NCBI RefSeq assembly: GCF_009650095.1
Contig: NZ_CP045915.1
Location: 1,054,001 to 1,118,000 of the forward strand
Direction of reading: 5' to 3'
DNA length: 64,000 nucleotides
Source: Gracilibacillus salitolerans
Lineage (GTDB): Bacteria > Bacillota > Bacilli > Bacillales > Amphibacillaceae
The notes beneath the pieces are model-generated. The model did not search any database. It saw only the letters and a program-made list of their open reading frames with translations, and was not told the origin of the DNA. Positions 1 through 8,893 of the stretch are shown piece after piece. The first letter of the stretch is position 1. Each line of letters starts with the position of its first letter. The position numbers were made by a program, and so were the translations under genes.

Positions 1-1
1 A

Positions 2-697
2 AAAGCAGCAAAAGAAGAAGGATACTATGCATATAGCTATCAAGGCGGAGGATCCATGAATGGAACATTATATCCTTTCATTTGGCAAGCAGGTGGAAAA
101 GTTATAACAGAAGATGATGAAGTAATGATAAATAATGTGGAAAGTGTAAAAGCTTTTGAGTTCGTCAATAACATGTATGAAAAAAATTGGATTCCTGAAG
201 ATTCAATTACTGCTATGAATCATGACGCAATTTGGAATGCGGGAGAGATGTTAGCTGTACTGGGTTCAGGCATCTCATTAACGAATTTACAGGAAAGTGG
301 TTTGGATTTCGTGATTGCACCACCTCTTAAAAATAAGGAGCAAAAAACATACGGTACCACAGGGATGTTCGTTGTTCCAACAAATAGTGACAATCCTAAT
401 GCAGCAGCAGAATTTGTAAAGACAGTTACCAATGCAGAAAATCAAAGGAAATTTAATACAATCACTCAATATATCCCTACTAGGGAATCTGCAAAAAATA
501 TTTTTGATGATCAGCAGTATTTAAAACAACTATCAGAATACACACAATATGCTTTACCTGGAGTGATTCATCCAAAGGGGCGTAACATAATGCCGATGAT
601 CCAAGCTGAAGTGCAAACGATGATGGAAGGAGAAAAAACTCCACAAGAGGCTGCAGATGCAGCAGCAGAAGCTATAGAGGCTGAAATTGCCAAATAA
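2..697 (+). CDS. Sugar ABC transporter extracellular solute-binding protein, 3' part
   Basis: The reading frame is open from base 2, so this is the C-terminal 231 residues of a gene that begins outside the window; the internal ATG at 56 is not the start. The residues resemble the C-terminal lobe of family 1 (CUT1) extracellular sugar-binding proteins: the GMFVVPTNSDNP segment followed by AAAEFVKTVTN and an alanine-rich tail ending in AEIAK are typical. The protein would bind a sugar outside the membrane and deliver it to the two permeases encoded just downstream. The family call is by recognition of sequence pattern; the substrate cannot be read from the sequence. Confidence 0.85.
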   Translation, partial: KAAKEEGYYAYSYQGGGSMNGTLYPFIWQAGGKVITEDDEVMINNVESVKAFEFVNNMYEKNWIPEDSITAMNHDAIWNAGEMLAVLGSGISLTNLQESGLDFVIAPPLKNKEQKTYGTTGMFVVPTNSDNPNAAAEFVKTVTNAENQRKFNTITQYIPTRESAKNIFDDQQYLKQLSEYTQYALPGVIHPKGRNIMPMIQAEVQTMMEGEKTPQEAADAAAEAIEAEIAK

Positions 698-875
698 TAT
701 GGTATAGATAGAACAGGGAGTTTGGCTGATGCTTCTAGTAATGGATATTTTCAGATTTTATTGTTATTAAATAAAGAAGCCATGCAACGTCTTGTCCACT
801 GCAATTGATGAACCATTGTCCTTACTAAAAGAATTTTAGTCAAATTCTCTGTTAATAACTTACAATTGAAATAAG

Positions 876-1898
876 GTGATTACACTGAATAATGTAGATA
901 AGATCAACGAAGAAATGGAATACCATTATAAAAAGAATCTCTCTTTAAAAGACCGGTTGAAGAGAAATAAAGATAGTTATTCTAATTTCAATAAGCCAAA
1001 GCAGCCATTTAAAGAAAGAGTGAAAAAGCAATGGGATCGAAATGCGATTGTATATATTTTTCTTGTACCTACATTAATTCATTTCTTGATTTTTCAAGTA
1101 TTCCCATTTGCGTTCAGCTTTGTTCTGACATTTATGGATTGGAAAGTAATTGGTGATCCAGAATTTGTGGGATTTAAACATTGGATAGCGTTTATAAATG
1201 ATAAATTAGCTTGGAGAGCAATTTGGAATACCATACTATTTTCCATTTATTATATCGTACCTACTATGGCACTTGGATTGATCTTAGCTTTAATCATTAA
1301 CTCAGGGGTGAAAGCGGCAGGGTTGTTTAAAGGAATCTTTTTCTTACCAGTAGTTACATCCTTTGTAATTATAGCTGGTATCTGGGGATGGTTATTCCGA
1401 GGTACAGAATCAGGCATGGTGAACTATCTGTTAAGTTTCCTTGGAATAGATACTCAATTATTTTTAGCAGACTCTGGTCAGGCTCTAATGGTGTTGGCAG
1501 GATTAAGTATCTTTAAGGTTGCCGGAAGTACAATGATCTATTATTTTGCAGGGCTGCAATCAGTTGATAGACAACTGTATGAAGCAGCACGGATAGATGG
1601 AGCAACTCCTTTACGGATATTTTGGACAATAACCTTTCCGTTGCTAAAGCCGATCCATTTTTACGTGGCCATTATTACAACTATAGGTTCCTTCCAGATT
1701 TTCGATTCCACATTTTTACTTACAGGTGGAGGACCAAATTACTCAACAACGACAATTGTATTCTACTTATACCAACAAGGGTTTGCTGGTCTTAACTTAA
1801 GCTATGGTGCTGTTTTATCCTATGTATTGTTCTTTATAATTTTGGTTATTTCACTAATCCAAAGAAAGTATTTGGGACAAGAGACGAATTATTATTAA
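876..1898 (+). CDS. Sugar ABC transporter permease, MalF/UgpA type
   Basis: 340 residues with an unusually long, charged N-terminal tail (about 65 residues) before the first membrane segment (YIFLVPTLIHFLIFQVFPF), and the permease EAA loop near residue 230 (YEAARIDGATPLRIFWTITFP), which contacts the ATPase. It pairs with the next gene to form the membrane channel for the sugar bound by the protein at 2-697. The start is uncertain: GTG 876 overlaps the best Shine-Dalgarno-like stretch (AAGGTGAT at 874-881), so CTG 885 or ATG 915 could be the true start. No ATPase gene follows, as usual for CUT1 systems that share MsmX. Confidence 0.9.
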   Translation: MITLNNVDKINEEMEYHYKKNLSLKDRLKRNKDSYSNFNKPKQPFKERVKKQWDRNAIVYIFLVPTLIHFLIFQVFPFAFSFVLTFMDWKVIGDPEFVGFKHWIAFINDKLAWRAIWNTILFSIYYIVPTMALGLILALIINSGVKAAGLFKGIFFLPVVTSFVIIAGIWGWLFRGTESGMVNYLLSFLGIDTQLFLADSGQALMVLAGLSIFKVAGSTMIYYFAGLQSVDRQLYEAARIDGATPLRIFWTITFPLLKPIHFYVAIITTIGSFQIFDSTFLLTGGGPNYSTTTIVFYLYQQGFAGLNLSYGAVLSYVLFFIILVISLIQRKYLGQETNYY

Positions 1899-1931
1899 TC
1901 AGCAGGTCTTACAGGAAGGGAGATTAGAGAA

Positions 1932-2735
1932 TTGAAAAAAACGATCACATATACAGCACTGTTCCTATTAGCCTTTTGTTTTCTCCTGCCGTTTATTATT
2001 ATGGCTCTGGGATCATTTAAAGAGATGAAATATGCTTTGCTGGATCCGCTTTTTTGGATACCTGAAGATCCTACATTTAGTAACTACATCTATCTGTTTA
2101 ATGACGGAATTTTTCTGAGGTGGATTTTTAATTCCTTGGTTATTACCATCATTCCTGTCTTCAGTCAGATGTTCTTTTGTGCAGTATTGGGATATATTTT
2201 TGCCAAGAAAAAATTTCTGGGCAGGGAAGTAATCTTTTGGGTGTTTATGGGCGTAATAATGATTCCGCAACAGCTGCTAATTATTCCAAAATATATTATG
2301 TTTGCAGATTTCGGTTGGATCAATACGTACTGGGCTTTAATTGTACCCGAACTTTGGGGGATTATGGGTGTGTTTTTGGTACGGCAATTCCTGCAAAATA
2401 TCCCGAATGACCTGGAAGAGGCGGCACGCATAGATGGTGCTAATGATATTACAGTTTTCTTCAAGGTTATTTTGCCACTATCGATACCAGTAGTTGCAAC
2501 AGTAGGAACATTCTCGTTTATCTCAAACTGGAATGACTTATTCCAGCCTTTGATTTATATGACGAAGGAAGAGATGTTTCCTGTGACAGTTGGTTTAGCC
2601 TCGCTGCTCGGGAAAGAAGGTGATTTTGGGATAGAAATGGCCGGATCGACACTTTCATTTGTTCCTACCTTTATAATATTCCTGTTCTTTCAGCGTTATT
2701 TTACTGAGGGAATTCAGATGTCGGGCTTAAAGTAG
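1932..2735 (+). CDS. Sugar ABC transporter permease, MalG/UgpE type
   Basis: 267 residues with six predicted hydrophobic segments and an EAA loop (LEEAARIDGANDITVFFKVI) around residue 160. It is the second half of the CUT1 permease heterodimer, 33 bases after its partner. TTG 1932 is chosen as start because it lies a normal distance after AGGAAGGGAG (1912-1921). The gene is followed after 37 bases by an oxidoreductase, suggesting import and first oxidation of the sugar are co-expressed. Confidence 0.92.
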   Translation: MKKTITYTALFLLAFCFLLPFIIMALGSFKEMKYALLDPLFWIPEDPTFSNYIYLFNDGIFLRWIFNSLVITIIPVFSQMFFCAVLGYIFAKKKFLGREVIFWVFMGVIMIPQQLLIIPKYIMFADFGWINTYWALIVPELWGIMGVFLVRQFLQNIPNDLEEAARIDGANDITVFFKVILPLSIPVVATVGTFSFISNWNDLFQPLIYMTKEEMFPVTVGLASLLGKEGDFGIEMAGSTLSFVPTFIIFLFFQRYFTEGIQMSGLK

Positions 2736-2772
2736 TAAAAGATATTATTGCTAATCTGGAAGGAGGGGAAAA

Positions 2773-3678
2773 ATGTCAGGCAATTTGAAGGTAGGCATTA
2801 TCGGATTAGATACTTCACATGCTGTAGTTTTTACAAAATTACTTAATGACCCTTCAGAAAAACATCATGTCCCTGGAGGGAAAGTTGTAATAGCTTTTCC
2901 TGGAGGTTCACCTGATTTTGATCTAAGTATTTCACGCGTGGAGGGTTTTACAAACGAGCTTAGAAGTATATTTAATGTCAAAATTACTGAATCTATTGAA
3001 CAAGTAGCGGAAAAAAGTGATGCAATTTTATTAGAGTCAGTAGATGGAAGAGTTCATTTAGAACAGTTGCGAAGAGTAATTTCTTATAGGAAACCAATTT
3101 TTATTGATAAACCTTTTAGCCTAAAGACGGAAACGGCCGCTGAGATGGTAAAACTAGCTTCAGTTTATCAAACTCCAGTTATGAGTACGTCTGCTCTTCG
3201 TTATGCGGACAATTTAATTGAGATACTATCAAAGTCTGACAAAGGAGAAATAATAGGTGCTGATTGTTTCGGTCCGATGGAAATGCAGGTGAAACAGCCG
3301 GGCTTTTTTTGGTATGGCATTCATTCGGTTGAAATGCTGTTCGTAATTTTAGGTAAGGACTTCGAGTATGTAACCACCATAACGAACGATGACCATGATG
3401 TAATTATAGGGCAGCGACACGATGGGCTACTGGGAACTATCCGGGGGAATCGCAAAGGTAACAATCAATTTGGAGCATTAATTCATTTTGAACAGGGGAC
3501 GGAATATGTCGATGTAACTGCTGCAGAAAAGCCTTATTATGCTAGTTTACTAGCCCAAATAATGGATTTCTTTCAGGATGGAGTACCTAGAGTTTCGTTA
3601 GCCGAAACCAGAGAGGTTATTCGGTTTATTGAAGCGGCAAACGAAAGCAGAATTACTGGAAAACAGGTTTTAATATAA
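2773..3678 (+). CDS. Gfo/Idh/MocA-family oxidoreductase
   Basis: 301 residues. The N-terminal Rossmann fold starts with VGIIGLDTSHAVVF, and the usual EKP active-site signature appears as DKPFSL near residue 115, keeping the lysine. These enzymes oxidise or reduce sugars and related polyols with NAD(P). The DTSH variant of the first loop and the short C-terminal half put it in a divergent branch whose substrate I cannot name. A strong AGGAGGGG precedes the ATG. It lies last in the transporter operon and 15 bases before an extended -10 promoter for the structured intergenic segment. Confidence 0.8.
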   Translation: MSGNLKVGIIGLDTSHAVVFTKLLNDPSEKHHVPGGKVVIAFPGGSPDFDLSISRVEGFTNELRSIFNVKITESIEQVAEKSDAILLESVDGRVHLEQLRRVISYRKPIFIDKPFSLKTETAAEMVKLASVYQTPVMSTSALRYADNLIEILSKSDKGEIIGADCFGPMEMQVKQPGFFWYGIHSVEMLFVILGKDFEYVTTITNDDHDVIIGQRHDGLLGTIRGNRKGNNQFGALIHFEQGTEYVDVTAAEKPYYASLLAQIMDFFQDGVPRVSLAETREVIRFIEAANESRITGKQVLI

Positions 3679-3693
3679 TAGTAGGTAATAAAT

Positions 3694-3701
3694 GGTATAA
3701 T
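3694..3701 (+). promoter_or_regulatory. Extended -10 promoter element
   Basis: TGGTATAAT-type extended -10 (TG, one base, TATAAT at 3696-3701) in the intergenic space after the oxidoreductase gene. There is no good -35 hexamer, as expected for extended -10 promoters. Transcription would start near 3708 and run into the structured segment described next. No open reading frame follows it on this strand. Confidence 0.45.
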
Positions 3702-3707
3702 CGTTAG

Positions 3708-3951
3708 GACTTTAAGCGTGTGCCTAGTTGCTACACTCTAGGGGATCAACATCCAAGGAGTTGAATGGCCTGTTATTTGGCGAATGATCCCTCTAAGGTA
3801 GGCTAAGTACGAACATCACGAAGTATTACTTCCTAGTGGGTTAGGCGTCGGATACGAAGTTGAGCCAGCTATGGTTGAAAGACTATCAGTTTAGCAGTTT
3901 CCTGCCAGTTGGATAGGATGCCTCAGCCCAACTTCGAGCGGTGATACACCA
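3708..3951 (+). ncRNA. Candidate structured non-coding RNA, class not recognised
   Basis: About 240 bases without a reading frame, markedly richer in GC and in paired segments than neighbouring intergenic DNA. Visible helices: TAGGGGATCA (3739-3748) with TGATCCCTCTA (3785-3795); CGAAGTTG (3855-3862) with CAACTTCG (3929-3936), enclosing further pairing such as ATGGTT/GACTAT closed by a GAAA loop; GCCTA (3722-3726) can pair with TAGGC at 3799-3803 or at 3842-3846. A small GGTG/CACC hairpin then ATTATTTT forms the 3' end, next to the stop codon of the convergent regulator gene. It begins with GTGTGCC, reminiscent of group II introns, but no domain V or reverse transcriptase is visible. Strand is inferred from the upstream promoter. 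Confidence 0.5.
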
Positions 3952-5310
3952 TTATTTTAATTGTTCTTCCGTTATAAAAGTGAGTCGATAAATCCGGCGA
4001 GGTCTCCCTTTATACGTTACTTTTTCTTCGCCAATGATCTCTACAAGTTCGGCATCCATCCATTTTAACAGGATACGATGAGCGCTTCTAATCGTAATTT
4101 TGAGGGTAGATGCTAATTCCTGTGCAGTATAATCGATGATTCCGTACCGGGCAACACGAGCCATTAGCTTTGTCATATAGGATGCAGACATGCCAGCTTT
4201 TTCAGCTCGTTCTAATAGTTTAGCGTCTGTAATAGCTAAATCATACCGCTCGTATTGTGTGTGGGTAGTAATATCAACTGGTCCTAGAACACTCTTATCT
4301 TCCCTAACAATATAACATACATCACCACCCAGTTCCTTGGATTGACGTAATGCTAATCGTGCATGGCTGCCTGCTTCAGCAGCTGTACTTCCAAAGCCAA
4401 CACCAATACTTAGCGTTATGCCAATGGCATTATTTGTATCCTGAAGTAAGGGGATGAACTTATACCCTCTGGTTTCTCGTTCAAATATGCCACGCGTCGT
4501 GATAAATGAATATTCTTCGCCACCGAGATTGATTAGATGGCCATCAAGCTGTTTTATGTAATCAAGGAGAATTTGTTGAATGTTTAATTTTAGTAATTGT
4601 ACATCGTGTTCCGATGTATATTTTTCTGTAACTCTCTTAAAATTGTCCACATTTATTAACCCAAAAACAATTTGCGATTCTTTGTTTCGACGGGTTTTTG
4701 TTGCAAGTAAAGCACGTTCTAAGGAAACAATCATGTCCTGTTGTGTAGGTGTTACCCATTCGTTAGGTATATTCATTTCTGATAATCTAACAGAAACTTC
4801 CTGTATACCTGTAAGTGCAATAGAGCCATCAGAATTATAGTTATCAATGTGGAAGTTTATAATGTCTTCAATCAATTTTGGTTTCGAGTGGTTAGGAATT
4901 ATTTTAAGTTTATAGTCTTCTTCTCCTAACTCAGCGAGGATTTTTATGACATACTTTTCTTCAATGGTATCAACTGATAAACGTGTTAAACCGTAGCGGT
5001 TTTTAATAAGGAATAATGACCTATACAGTCCGGTACCCATCAATGGGACATGATGAACAGGGATTGAAAAATCTATTGACTGCTTGGCAAGATTGTATAA
5101 ATGATACTCTGTAAAAACTAATACATCAACACCATCCATTAGCTTTATTGCTAAATCTGTAATAGCGGTGTCAGGTTCAATAACACCAAAGACGGGTTTG
5201 AAGTTTGGAAAGGATTTTAACGTTTCTTTGGTCTGGTCTATGAGAGACTTTGATCCAATAATGCCAATATTAATTTCAGAGCTATCATGAACACGTTTAT
5301 TACTTTGCAT
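3952..5310 (-). CDS. Transcriptional regulator with degenerate GGDEF-like domain and winged helix
   Basis: 452 residues. The N-terminal ~170 residues look like a Rossmann-type effector domain (INIGIIGSKSLIDQ). The middle (about 195-345) resembles a GGDEF/nucleotide-cyclase fold: it holds GGEEYSF in place of GGDEF, and LSIGVGFG. The C-terminal ~90 residues form a winged helix (YTAQELASTLKITIRSAHRILLKWMD) suited to DNA binding. The ATG is preceded by AAGGGAG on this strand. It is divergent from the catabolic operon starting at 5594 and most likely controls it through the repeats between them. The precise family name is not known to me; the GGDEF similarity is by motif only. Confidence 0.75.
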   Translation of the reverse strand: MQSNKRVHDSSEINIGIIGSKSLIDQTKETLKSFPNFKPVFGVIEPDTAITDLAIKLMDGVDVLVFTEYHLYNLAKQSIDFSIPVHHVPLMGTGLYRSLFLIKNRYGLTRLSVDTIEEKYVIKILAELGEEDYKLKIIPNHSKPKLIEDIINFHIDNYNSDGSIALTGIQEVSVRLSEMNIPNEWVTPTQQDMIVSLERALLATKTRRNKESQIVFGLINVDNFKRVTEKYTSEHDVQLLKLNIQQILLDYIKQLDGHLINLGGEEYSFITTRGIFERETRGYKFIPLLQDTNNAIGITLSIGVGFGSTAAEAGSHARLALRQSKELGGDVCYIVREDKSVLGPVDITTHTQYERYDLAITDAKLLERAEKAGMSASYMTKLMARVARYGIIDYTAQELASTLKITIRSAHRILLKWMDAELVEIIGEEKVTYKGRPRRIYRLTFITEEQLK

Positions 5311-5377
5311 ATAGACATCTCCCTTAAAAATCTTTTATTTAAGCTGAATTCAATGGCGAATACCTTAAATACAAACA

Positions 5378-5513
5378 GACAATTGAATAGACATGTCTTT
5401 TAATAGTTAATGTATCTATAATACTTTTAAGAATCAAATTTGTCAAAATTCAACTCTAGTTTAATTTTTAGAGCGTTTCTAATAAAGACACATTCAAGAC
5501 TTGTCTTTTAATA
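5378..5513. promoter_or_regulatory. Paired operator-like repeats in the divergent promoter region
   Basis: Two copies of one pattern lie 108 bases apart between the divergent regulator and the epimerase gene. Copy 1 holds the palindrome AGACATGTCT (5389-5398) and copy 2 the near-palindrome AAGACTTGTCTT (5496-5507). Both continue into the identical GTCTTTTAATA (5395-5405 and 5503-5513), and each has an extra GAC eight or nine bases before the palindrome. The arrangement suggests binding of a dimeric regulator, probably the adjacent winged-helix protein. No convincing -35/-10 pair was picked out here. Confidence 0.5.
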
Positions 5514-5593
5514 AGGTTATTCATAGACTAATAAATATATTGTAAAAAATTTCAATCGAAAGAAAAAAACATAATTTAAAAAGGAGTAGTTTT

Positions 5594-6610
5594 ATGAAAA
5601 CAATCTCGGAGCTAGAAAAGTTAATGACTGAACCATCGGAGGAGTTAATTAAAGACCTTTCAAAATTGGAAGGTGATATTATGATATTAGGTGTTGGCGG
5701 TAAAATGGGCCCGACAATGGCAAAATTAACGAAAAGGGCTATAGATGAAGGCGGTTTAAATAAAAAAGTAATTGGGGTATCAAGATTTTCTTCTGGTTCA
5801 TTAAAAAAAGAACTAGAAGAATTCGGTATCGAAACAATTGCAGCTGATTTGTTAGATGAGTCCGACCTTCAATCACTCCCAACTGTCAAAAATGTTATTT
5901 ATATGGTTGGCAATAAGTTTGGTACGGTTGGAAATGAATATTTCACCTGGGCAATGAATGCATATTTACCAGGTACGCTTGCAGAAAAGTTTGCTGCCTC
6001 GAGTATGGTAGTGTTTTCAACTGGGAATGTATATCCATTCGTAAATGTATTAAGCAGTAGCTGCTCTGAAGAAACACCTGTTAATCCAGTTGGGGAATAC
6101 GCACAATCCTGTTTAGGAAGAGAACGTGTACTAACCTATTTTTCACATAAAAATAAAACACCGATGCTGCTATTCAGATTAAATTATGCGATTGATCTCC
6201 GATATGGGGTGTTACTAGAAATCGCCAAACAAGTGTATCACGGACAGTCCATTGATCTTGAAATGGGAAATGTCAATGTCATTTGGCAGGGTGATGCAAA
6301 CGAATACGCTATACGTGCATTGTTACATACGGAAACACCACCCAAAATATTAAATGTAACTGGTCCGGAAACAGTATCAGTTCGCTGGCTTGCAGAGGAA
6401 TTTGCTAAGCGTTTTAATAAAGTTGCAAACTTTTATAATGAGGAAAATCCTACTGCATTATTAAACAATGCCTCTCAAGCACATAAGTTATTTGGATATC
6501 CAACAGTAACAATACAGCAAATGATTGACATGACAGCAGATTGGTTGATGAATGATGGTTTTACATATGACAAACCAACTCACTTCCAAGAGCGGCAAGG
6601 GGCATTTTAA
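5594..6610 (+). CDS. NAD-dependent epimerase/dehydratase family protein
   Basis: 338 residues of extended short-chain dehydrogenase type. The nucleotide-binding loop is IMILGVGGKMGPTMAKL near residue 35, after an N-terminal extension of about 25 residues. VIYMVGNKFG and VVFSTGNVYPF correspond to the central strands of the fold; the usual YxxxK catalytic pair is not clear (GEYAQSCLGRER replaces it). It starts a long operon, with AAAAAGGAG before the ATG, and its stop codon abuts the next start. It probably acts on a nucleotide-free sugar or sugar acid; no specific reaction can be assigned. Confidence 0.8.
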   Translation: MKTISELEKLMTEPSEELIKDLSKLEGDIMILGVGGKMGPTMAKLTKRAIDEGGLNKKVIGVSRFSSGSLKKELEEFGIETIAADLLDESDLQSLPTVKNVIYMVGNKFGTVGNEYFTWAMNAYLPGTLAEKFAASSMVVFSTGNVYPFVNVLSSSCSEETPVNPVGEYAQSCLGRERVLTYFSHKNKTPMLLFRLNYAIDLRYGVLLEIAKQVYHGQSIDLEMGNVNVIWQGDANEYAIRALLHTETPPKILNVTGPETVSVRWLAEEFAKRFNKVANFYNEENPTALLNNASQAHKLFGYPTVTIQQMIDMTADWLMNDGFTYDKPTHFQERQGAF

Positions 6611-7663
6611 ATGTTAAAAGAATCCGTAAAAATCAATCTACATGAAGGCGCATTTATACCAGCTCATCCATTAGCTTTAACAAAAGAAAGAGAGCTTGAT
6701 GAACAAAGCCAGCGAGCACTTACCCGCTATTATATTGATGCGGGAGTAGGGGGCTTGGCAGTTGGCGTACACACAACCCAGTTTGAGATTCGTGACCCTG
6801 CATTCGATTTATTTGAAAGAGTGTTAAAACTTGCGATGGAGGAAATGAAAATGGCCCAGGTACCAAATTCATTTATTAAAATTGCTGGAATTTGCGGACC
6901 TTTACATCAAGCAGTTAAAGAAGCGGAATTTGCTAAAAAAATTGGCTATGATCTTGGATTAGTAAGTATGGGAGGATTACAGTCTCTGACTGAGGATGAA
7001 TTGCTTGAAAGAACAAAAAAAGTAGCTGAGATCATCCCAGTCATCGGATTTTACCTTCAACCCGCTGTAGGAGGGAGAGTTCTTTCATATGACTTCTGGA
7101 AAAAATTTGCGGATATTCCTAATGTGCATGCGATTAAGATTGCACCGTTTAATCGCTACCTTTCACTTGATGTGGTAAGGGCAGTATGCAATTCACAAAG
7201 AAATGCAGAGATTGCATTATACACCGGAAATGACGACAATATCGTGAATGACCTGCTAACTGTCTACCACGTAAATGTTGATGGCAAAAAAGTAGAAAAG
7301 AGGATTGTCGGAGGTTTACTGGGACACTGGTCAGTATGGACAAAAAAAGCAGTAGAAATATTTAATGAAATAAAAAAAGTGCAGCATCATAACCATATCC
7401 CAAGTGAGTTTTTAACATTAGCACAAGAGATTACCGATATAAATGCTGCCTTCTTTGATGCTAAAAATAATTTTAAAGGAAGTATTGCAGGGATTAATGA
7501 AGTGTTAGCCAGACAAGGTTTGCTTCAAGGAAGATGGTGCTTACTGGAAGAGGAAGATCTTGGACCTAATCAAGGGGAAGAAATAAATCGTGTATATGCA
7601 GCATACCCGCATTTACATGATGATGAATTCGTGGAAGAGAATCTTTCAAAGTGGTTCAGCTAA
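6611..7663 (+). CDS. Dihydrodipicolinate synthase (DapA/NanA) family aldolase, long form
   Basis: 350 residues, about 50 longer than DapA. TIM-barrel class I aldolase or dehydratase pattern, with the likely Schiff-base lysine in NVHAIKIAPFNRY near residue 180 and the barrel strand PVIGFYLQPAVGG before it. The GVGGLAVGVHTTQFE segment matches the GxxGTTGE region of the family but is altered, so the keto-acid donor is probably not pyruvate bound in the usual way. It follows the epimerase with no gap, so the two are translationally coupled and likely act in sequence. Substrate unknown. Confidence 0.78.
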   Translation: MLKESVKINLHEGAFIPAHPLALTKERELDEQSQRALTRYYIDAGVGGLAVGVHTTQFEIRDPAFDLFERVLKLAMEEMKMAQVPNSFIKIAGICGPLHQAVKEAEFAKKIGYDLGLVSMGGLQSLTEDELLERTKKVAEIIPVIGFYLQPAVGGRVLSYDFWKKFADIPNVHAIKIAPFNRYLSLDVVRAVCNSQRNAEIALYTGNDDNIVNDLLTVYHVNVDGKKVEKRIVGGLLGHWSVWTKKAVEIFNEIKKVQHHNHIPSEFLTLAQEITDINAAFFDAKNNFKGSIAGINEVLARQGLLQGRWCLLEEEDLGPNQGEEINRVYAAYPHLHDDEFVEENLSKWFS

Positions 7664-7708
7664 ATAGATAATGACTGAAAAAATTTTTCTGGAAGGAGTA
7701 ATAGAATA

Positions 7709-8713
7709 ATGCGAAAAATTATTGCAAATAACAAACAAGTTGAAATAATTGAGGATGAATTACCGGCAGTAAAACCTTCTTACTTATTAATAAAGACAAT
7801 GTACTCGATTATTTCACCTGGTACTGAATTAACAATTATTGAAAATAGTACCGATAGGCCAATTACATTAGGCTATAGTGCAATGGGAGTAGTCGAGGAG
7901 TGTGGTAGTGATATTACCGATGTAGAGGTCGGTGATTTAGTTGCTGTTTATGGTGCTCCTTATGTGCAGCATTCGGATTATTTATTAGTTCCGAAAACCC
8001 TGTATGCAAGGATTCCTTCGAATGTTAAACCGAAAGAAGCGGCGCTTGCTGGTATTGGTGCGATTGCTATTCATGCACTGCGGATTGCAAATCTTCAATT
8101 TGGTGAGACAGTTTCTATTGTAGGGTTAGGATTACTCGGACAAATGATTGCAAAAATTGCAGATGCTTCTGCTTATAATGTTATAGCTTATGACATTCAT
8201 GAAGAACGGGCATCAATGCTACAGGAAGAAACGAATATAAAGTCATTTTCTACTCTTAACGGCATGAAAAATGCTATAAAAAGTGATACCAGCGGGTATG
8301 GGGCAGATGCTGTACTTCTATGCGCTGGTGGAAAGAAATCACCCTTAACAGGACAAAGTCTTGAATGGATAAGAAATAAAGGAAAAGTTGTTATCGTCGG
8401 TGACATTGAACCAGATTTTCCGAGAAGCCTGATGTTTAGCAAAGAAGCGCAAATTCTTATTTCCCGAGCAGGAGGTCCAGGCAGATACGATAAGAATTAT
8501 GAGGCAGAAGCCAATGATTATCCATATGGATTTGTTCGCTGGACAGAAGGGAGAAATATAGCAGAATATATTAGACTAGTAAGCGAAAAAAGAATTAATG
8601 TAAGCCCTTTTATAAAGGAAGAGGTAAACTTCAGCGATGTATCTACCGCGTTTGATGAGCTAGTAAATAAAAAATCAACCATGTTAACAAAGGTAATGAA
8701 TTTCTCAAAATAA
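7709..8713 (+). CDS. Medium-chain (MDR) dehydrogenase, alcohol dehydrogenase-like
   Basis: 334 residues. An N-terminal GroES-like part (IISPGTELTI, GYSAMGVVEECGSDI, GDLVAVYG) is followed by a Rossmann domain (VSIVGLGLLGQMIAKIA). The cysteine cluster for a structural zinc is absent, as in many sugar-oxidising MDR relatives. It would oxidise a hydroxyl of the pathway intermediate with NAD(P). GGAAGGAG precedes the ATG. It sits 45 bases after the aldolase in the same operon. Confidence 0.82.
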   Translation: MRKIIANNKQVEIIEDELPAVKPSYLLIKTMYSIISPGTELTIIENSTDRPITLGYSAMGVVEECGSDITDVEVGDLVAVYGAPYVQHSDYLLVPKTLYARIPSNVKPKEAALAGIGAIAIHALRIANLQFGETVSIVGLGLLGQMIAKIADASAYNVIAYDIHEERASMLQEETNIKSFSTLNGMKNAIKSDTSGYGADAVLLCAGGKKSPLTGQSLEWIRNKGKVVIVGDIEPDFPRSLMFSKEAQILISRAGGPGRYDKNYEAEANDYPYGFVRWTEGRNIAEYIRLVSEKRINVSPFIKEEVNFSDVSTAFDELVNKKSTMLTKVMNFSK

Positions 8714-8893
8714 AGTGCTAGGGATCGAAAATTTAAATGTAGAATATGTATCTAATATGAAGGGTTACAGGTTCCGACTGAATATACTTTTAAAAAAAGT
8801 CTAGTTTTATTATTGGCGATTCCTTAGTTTACAGTATTTATGATTCATCAGAAATCAGTATTTACTAATTTATCAAAAGAGGGAGCTAATTAT

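Noticed and set aside
3714..3951. Group II intron, suggested by the GTGTGCC start and a GAAA-capped hairpin
   Set aside because: No reverse transcriptase, no 34-base domain V with an AGC triad and matching lower stem, and the segment is far shorter than an intron; kept as an unassigned structured RNA.
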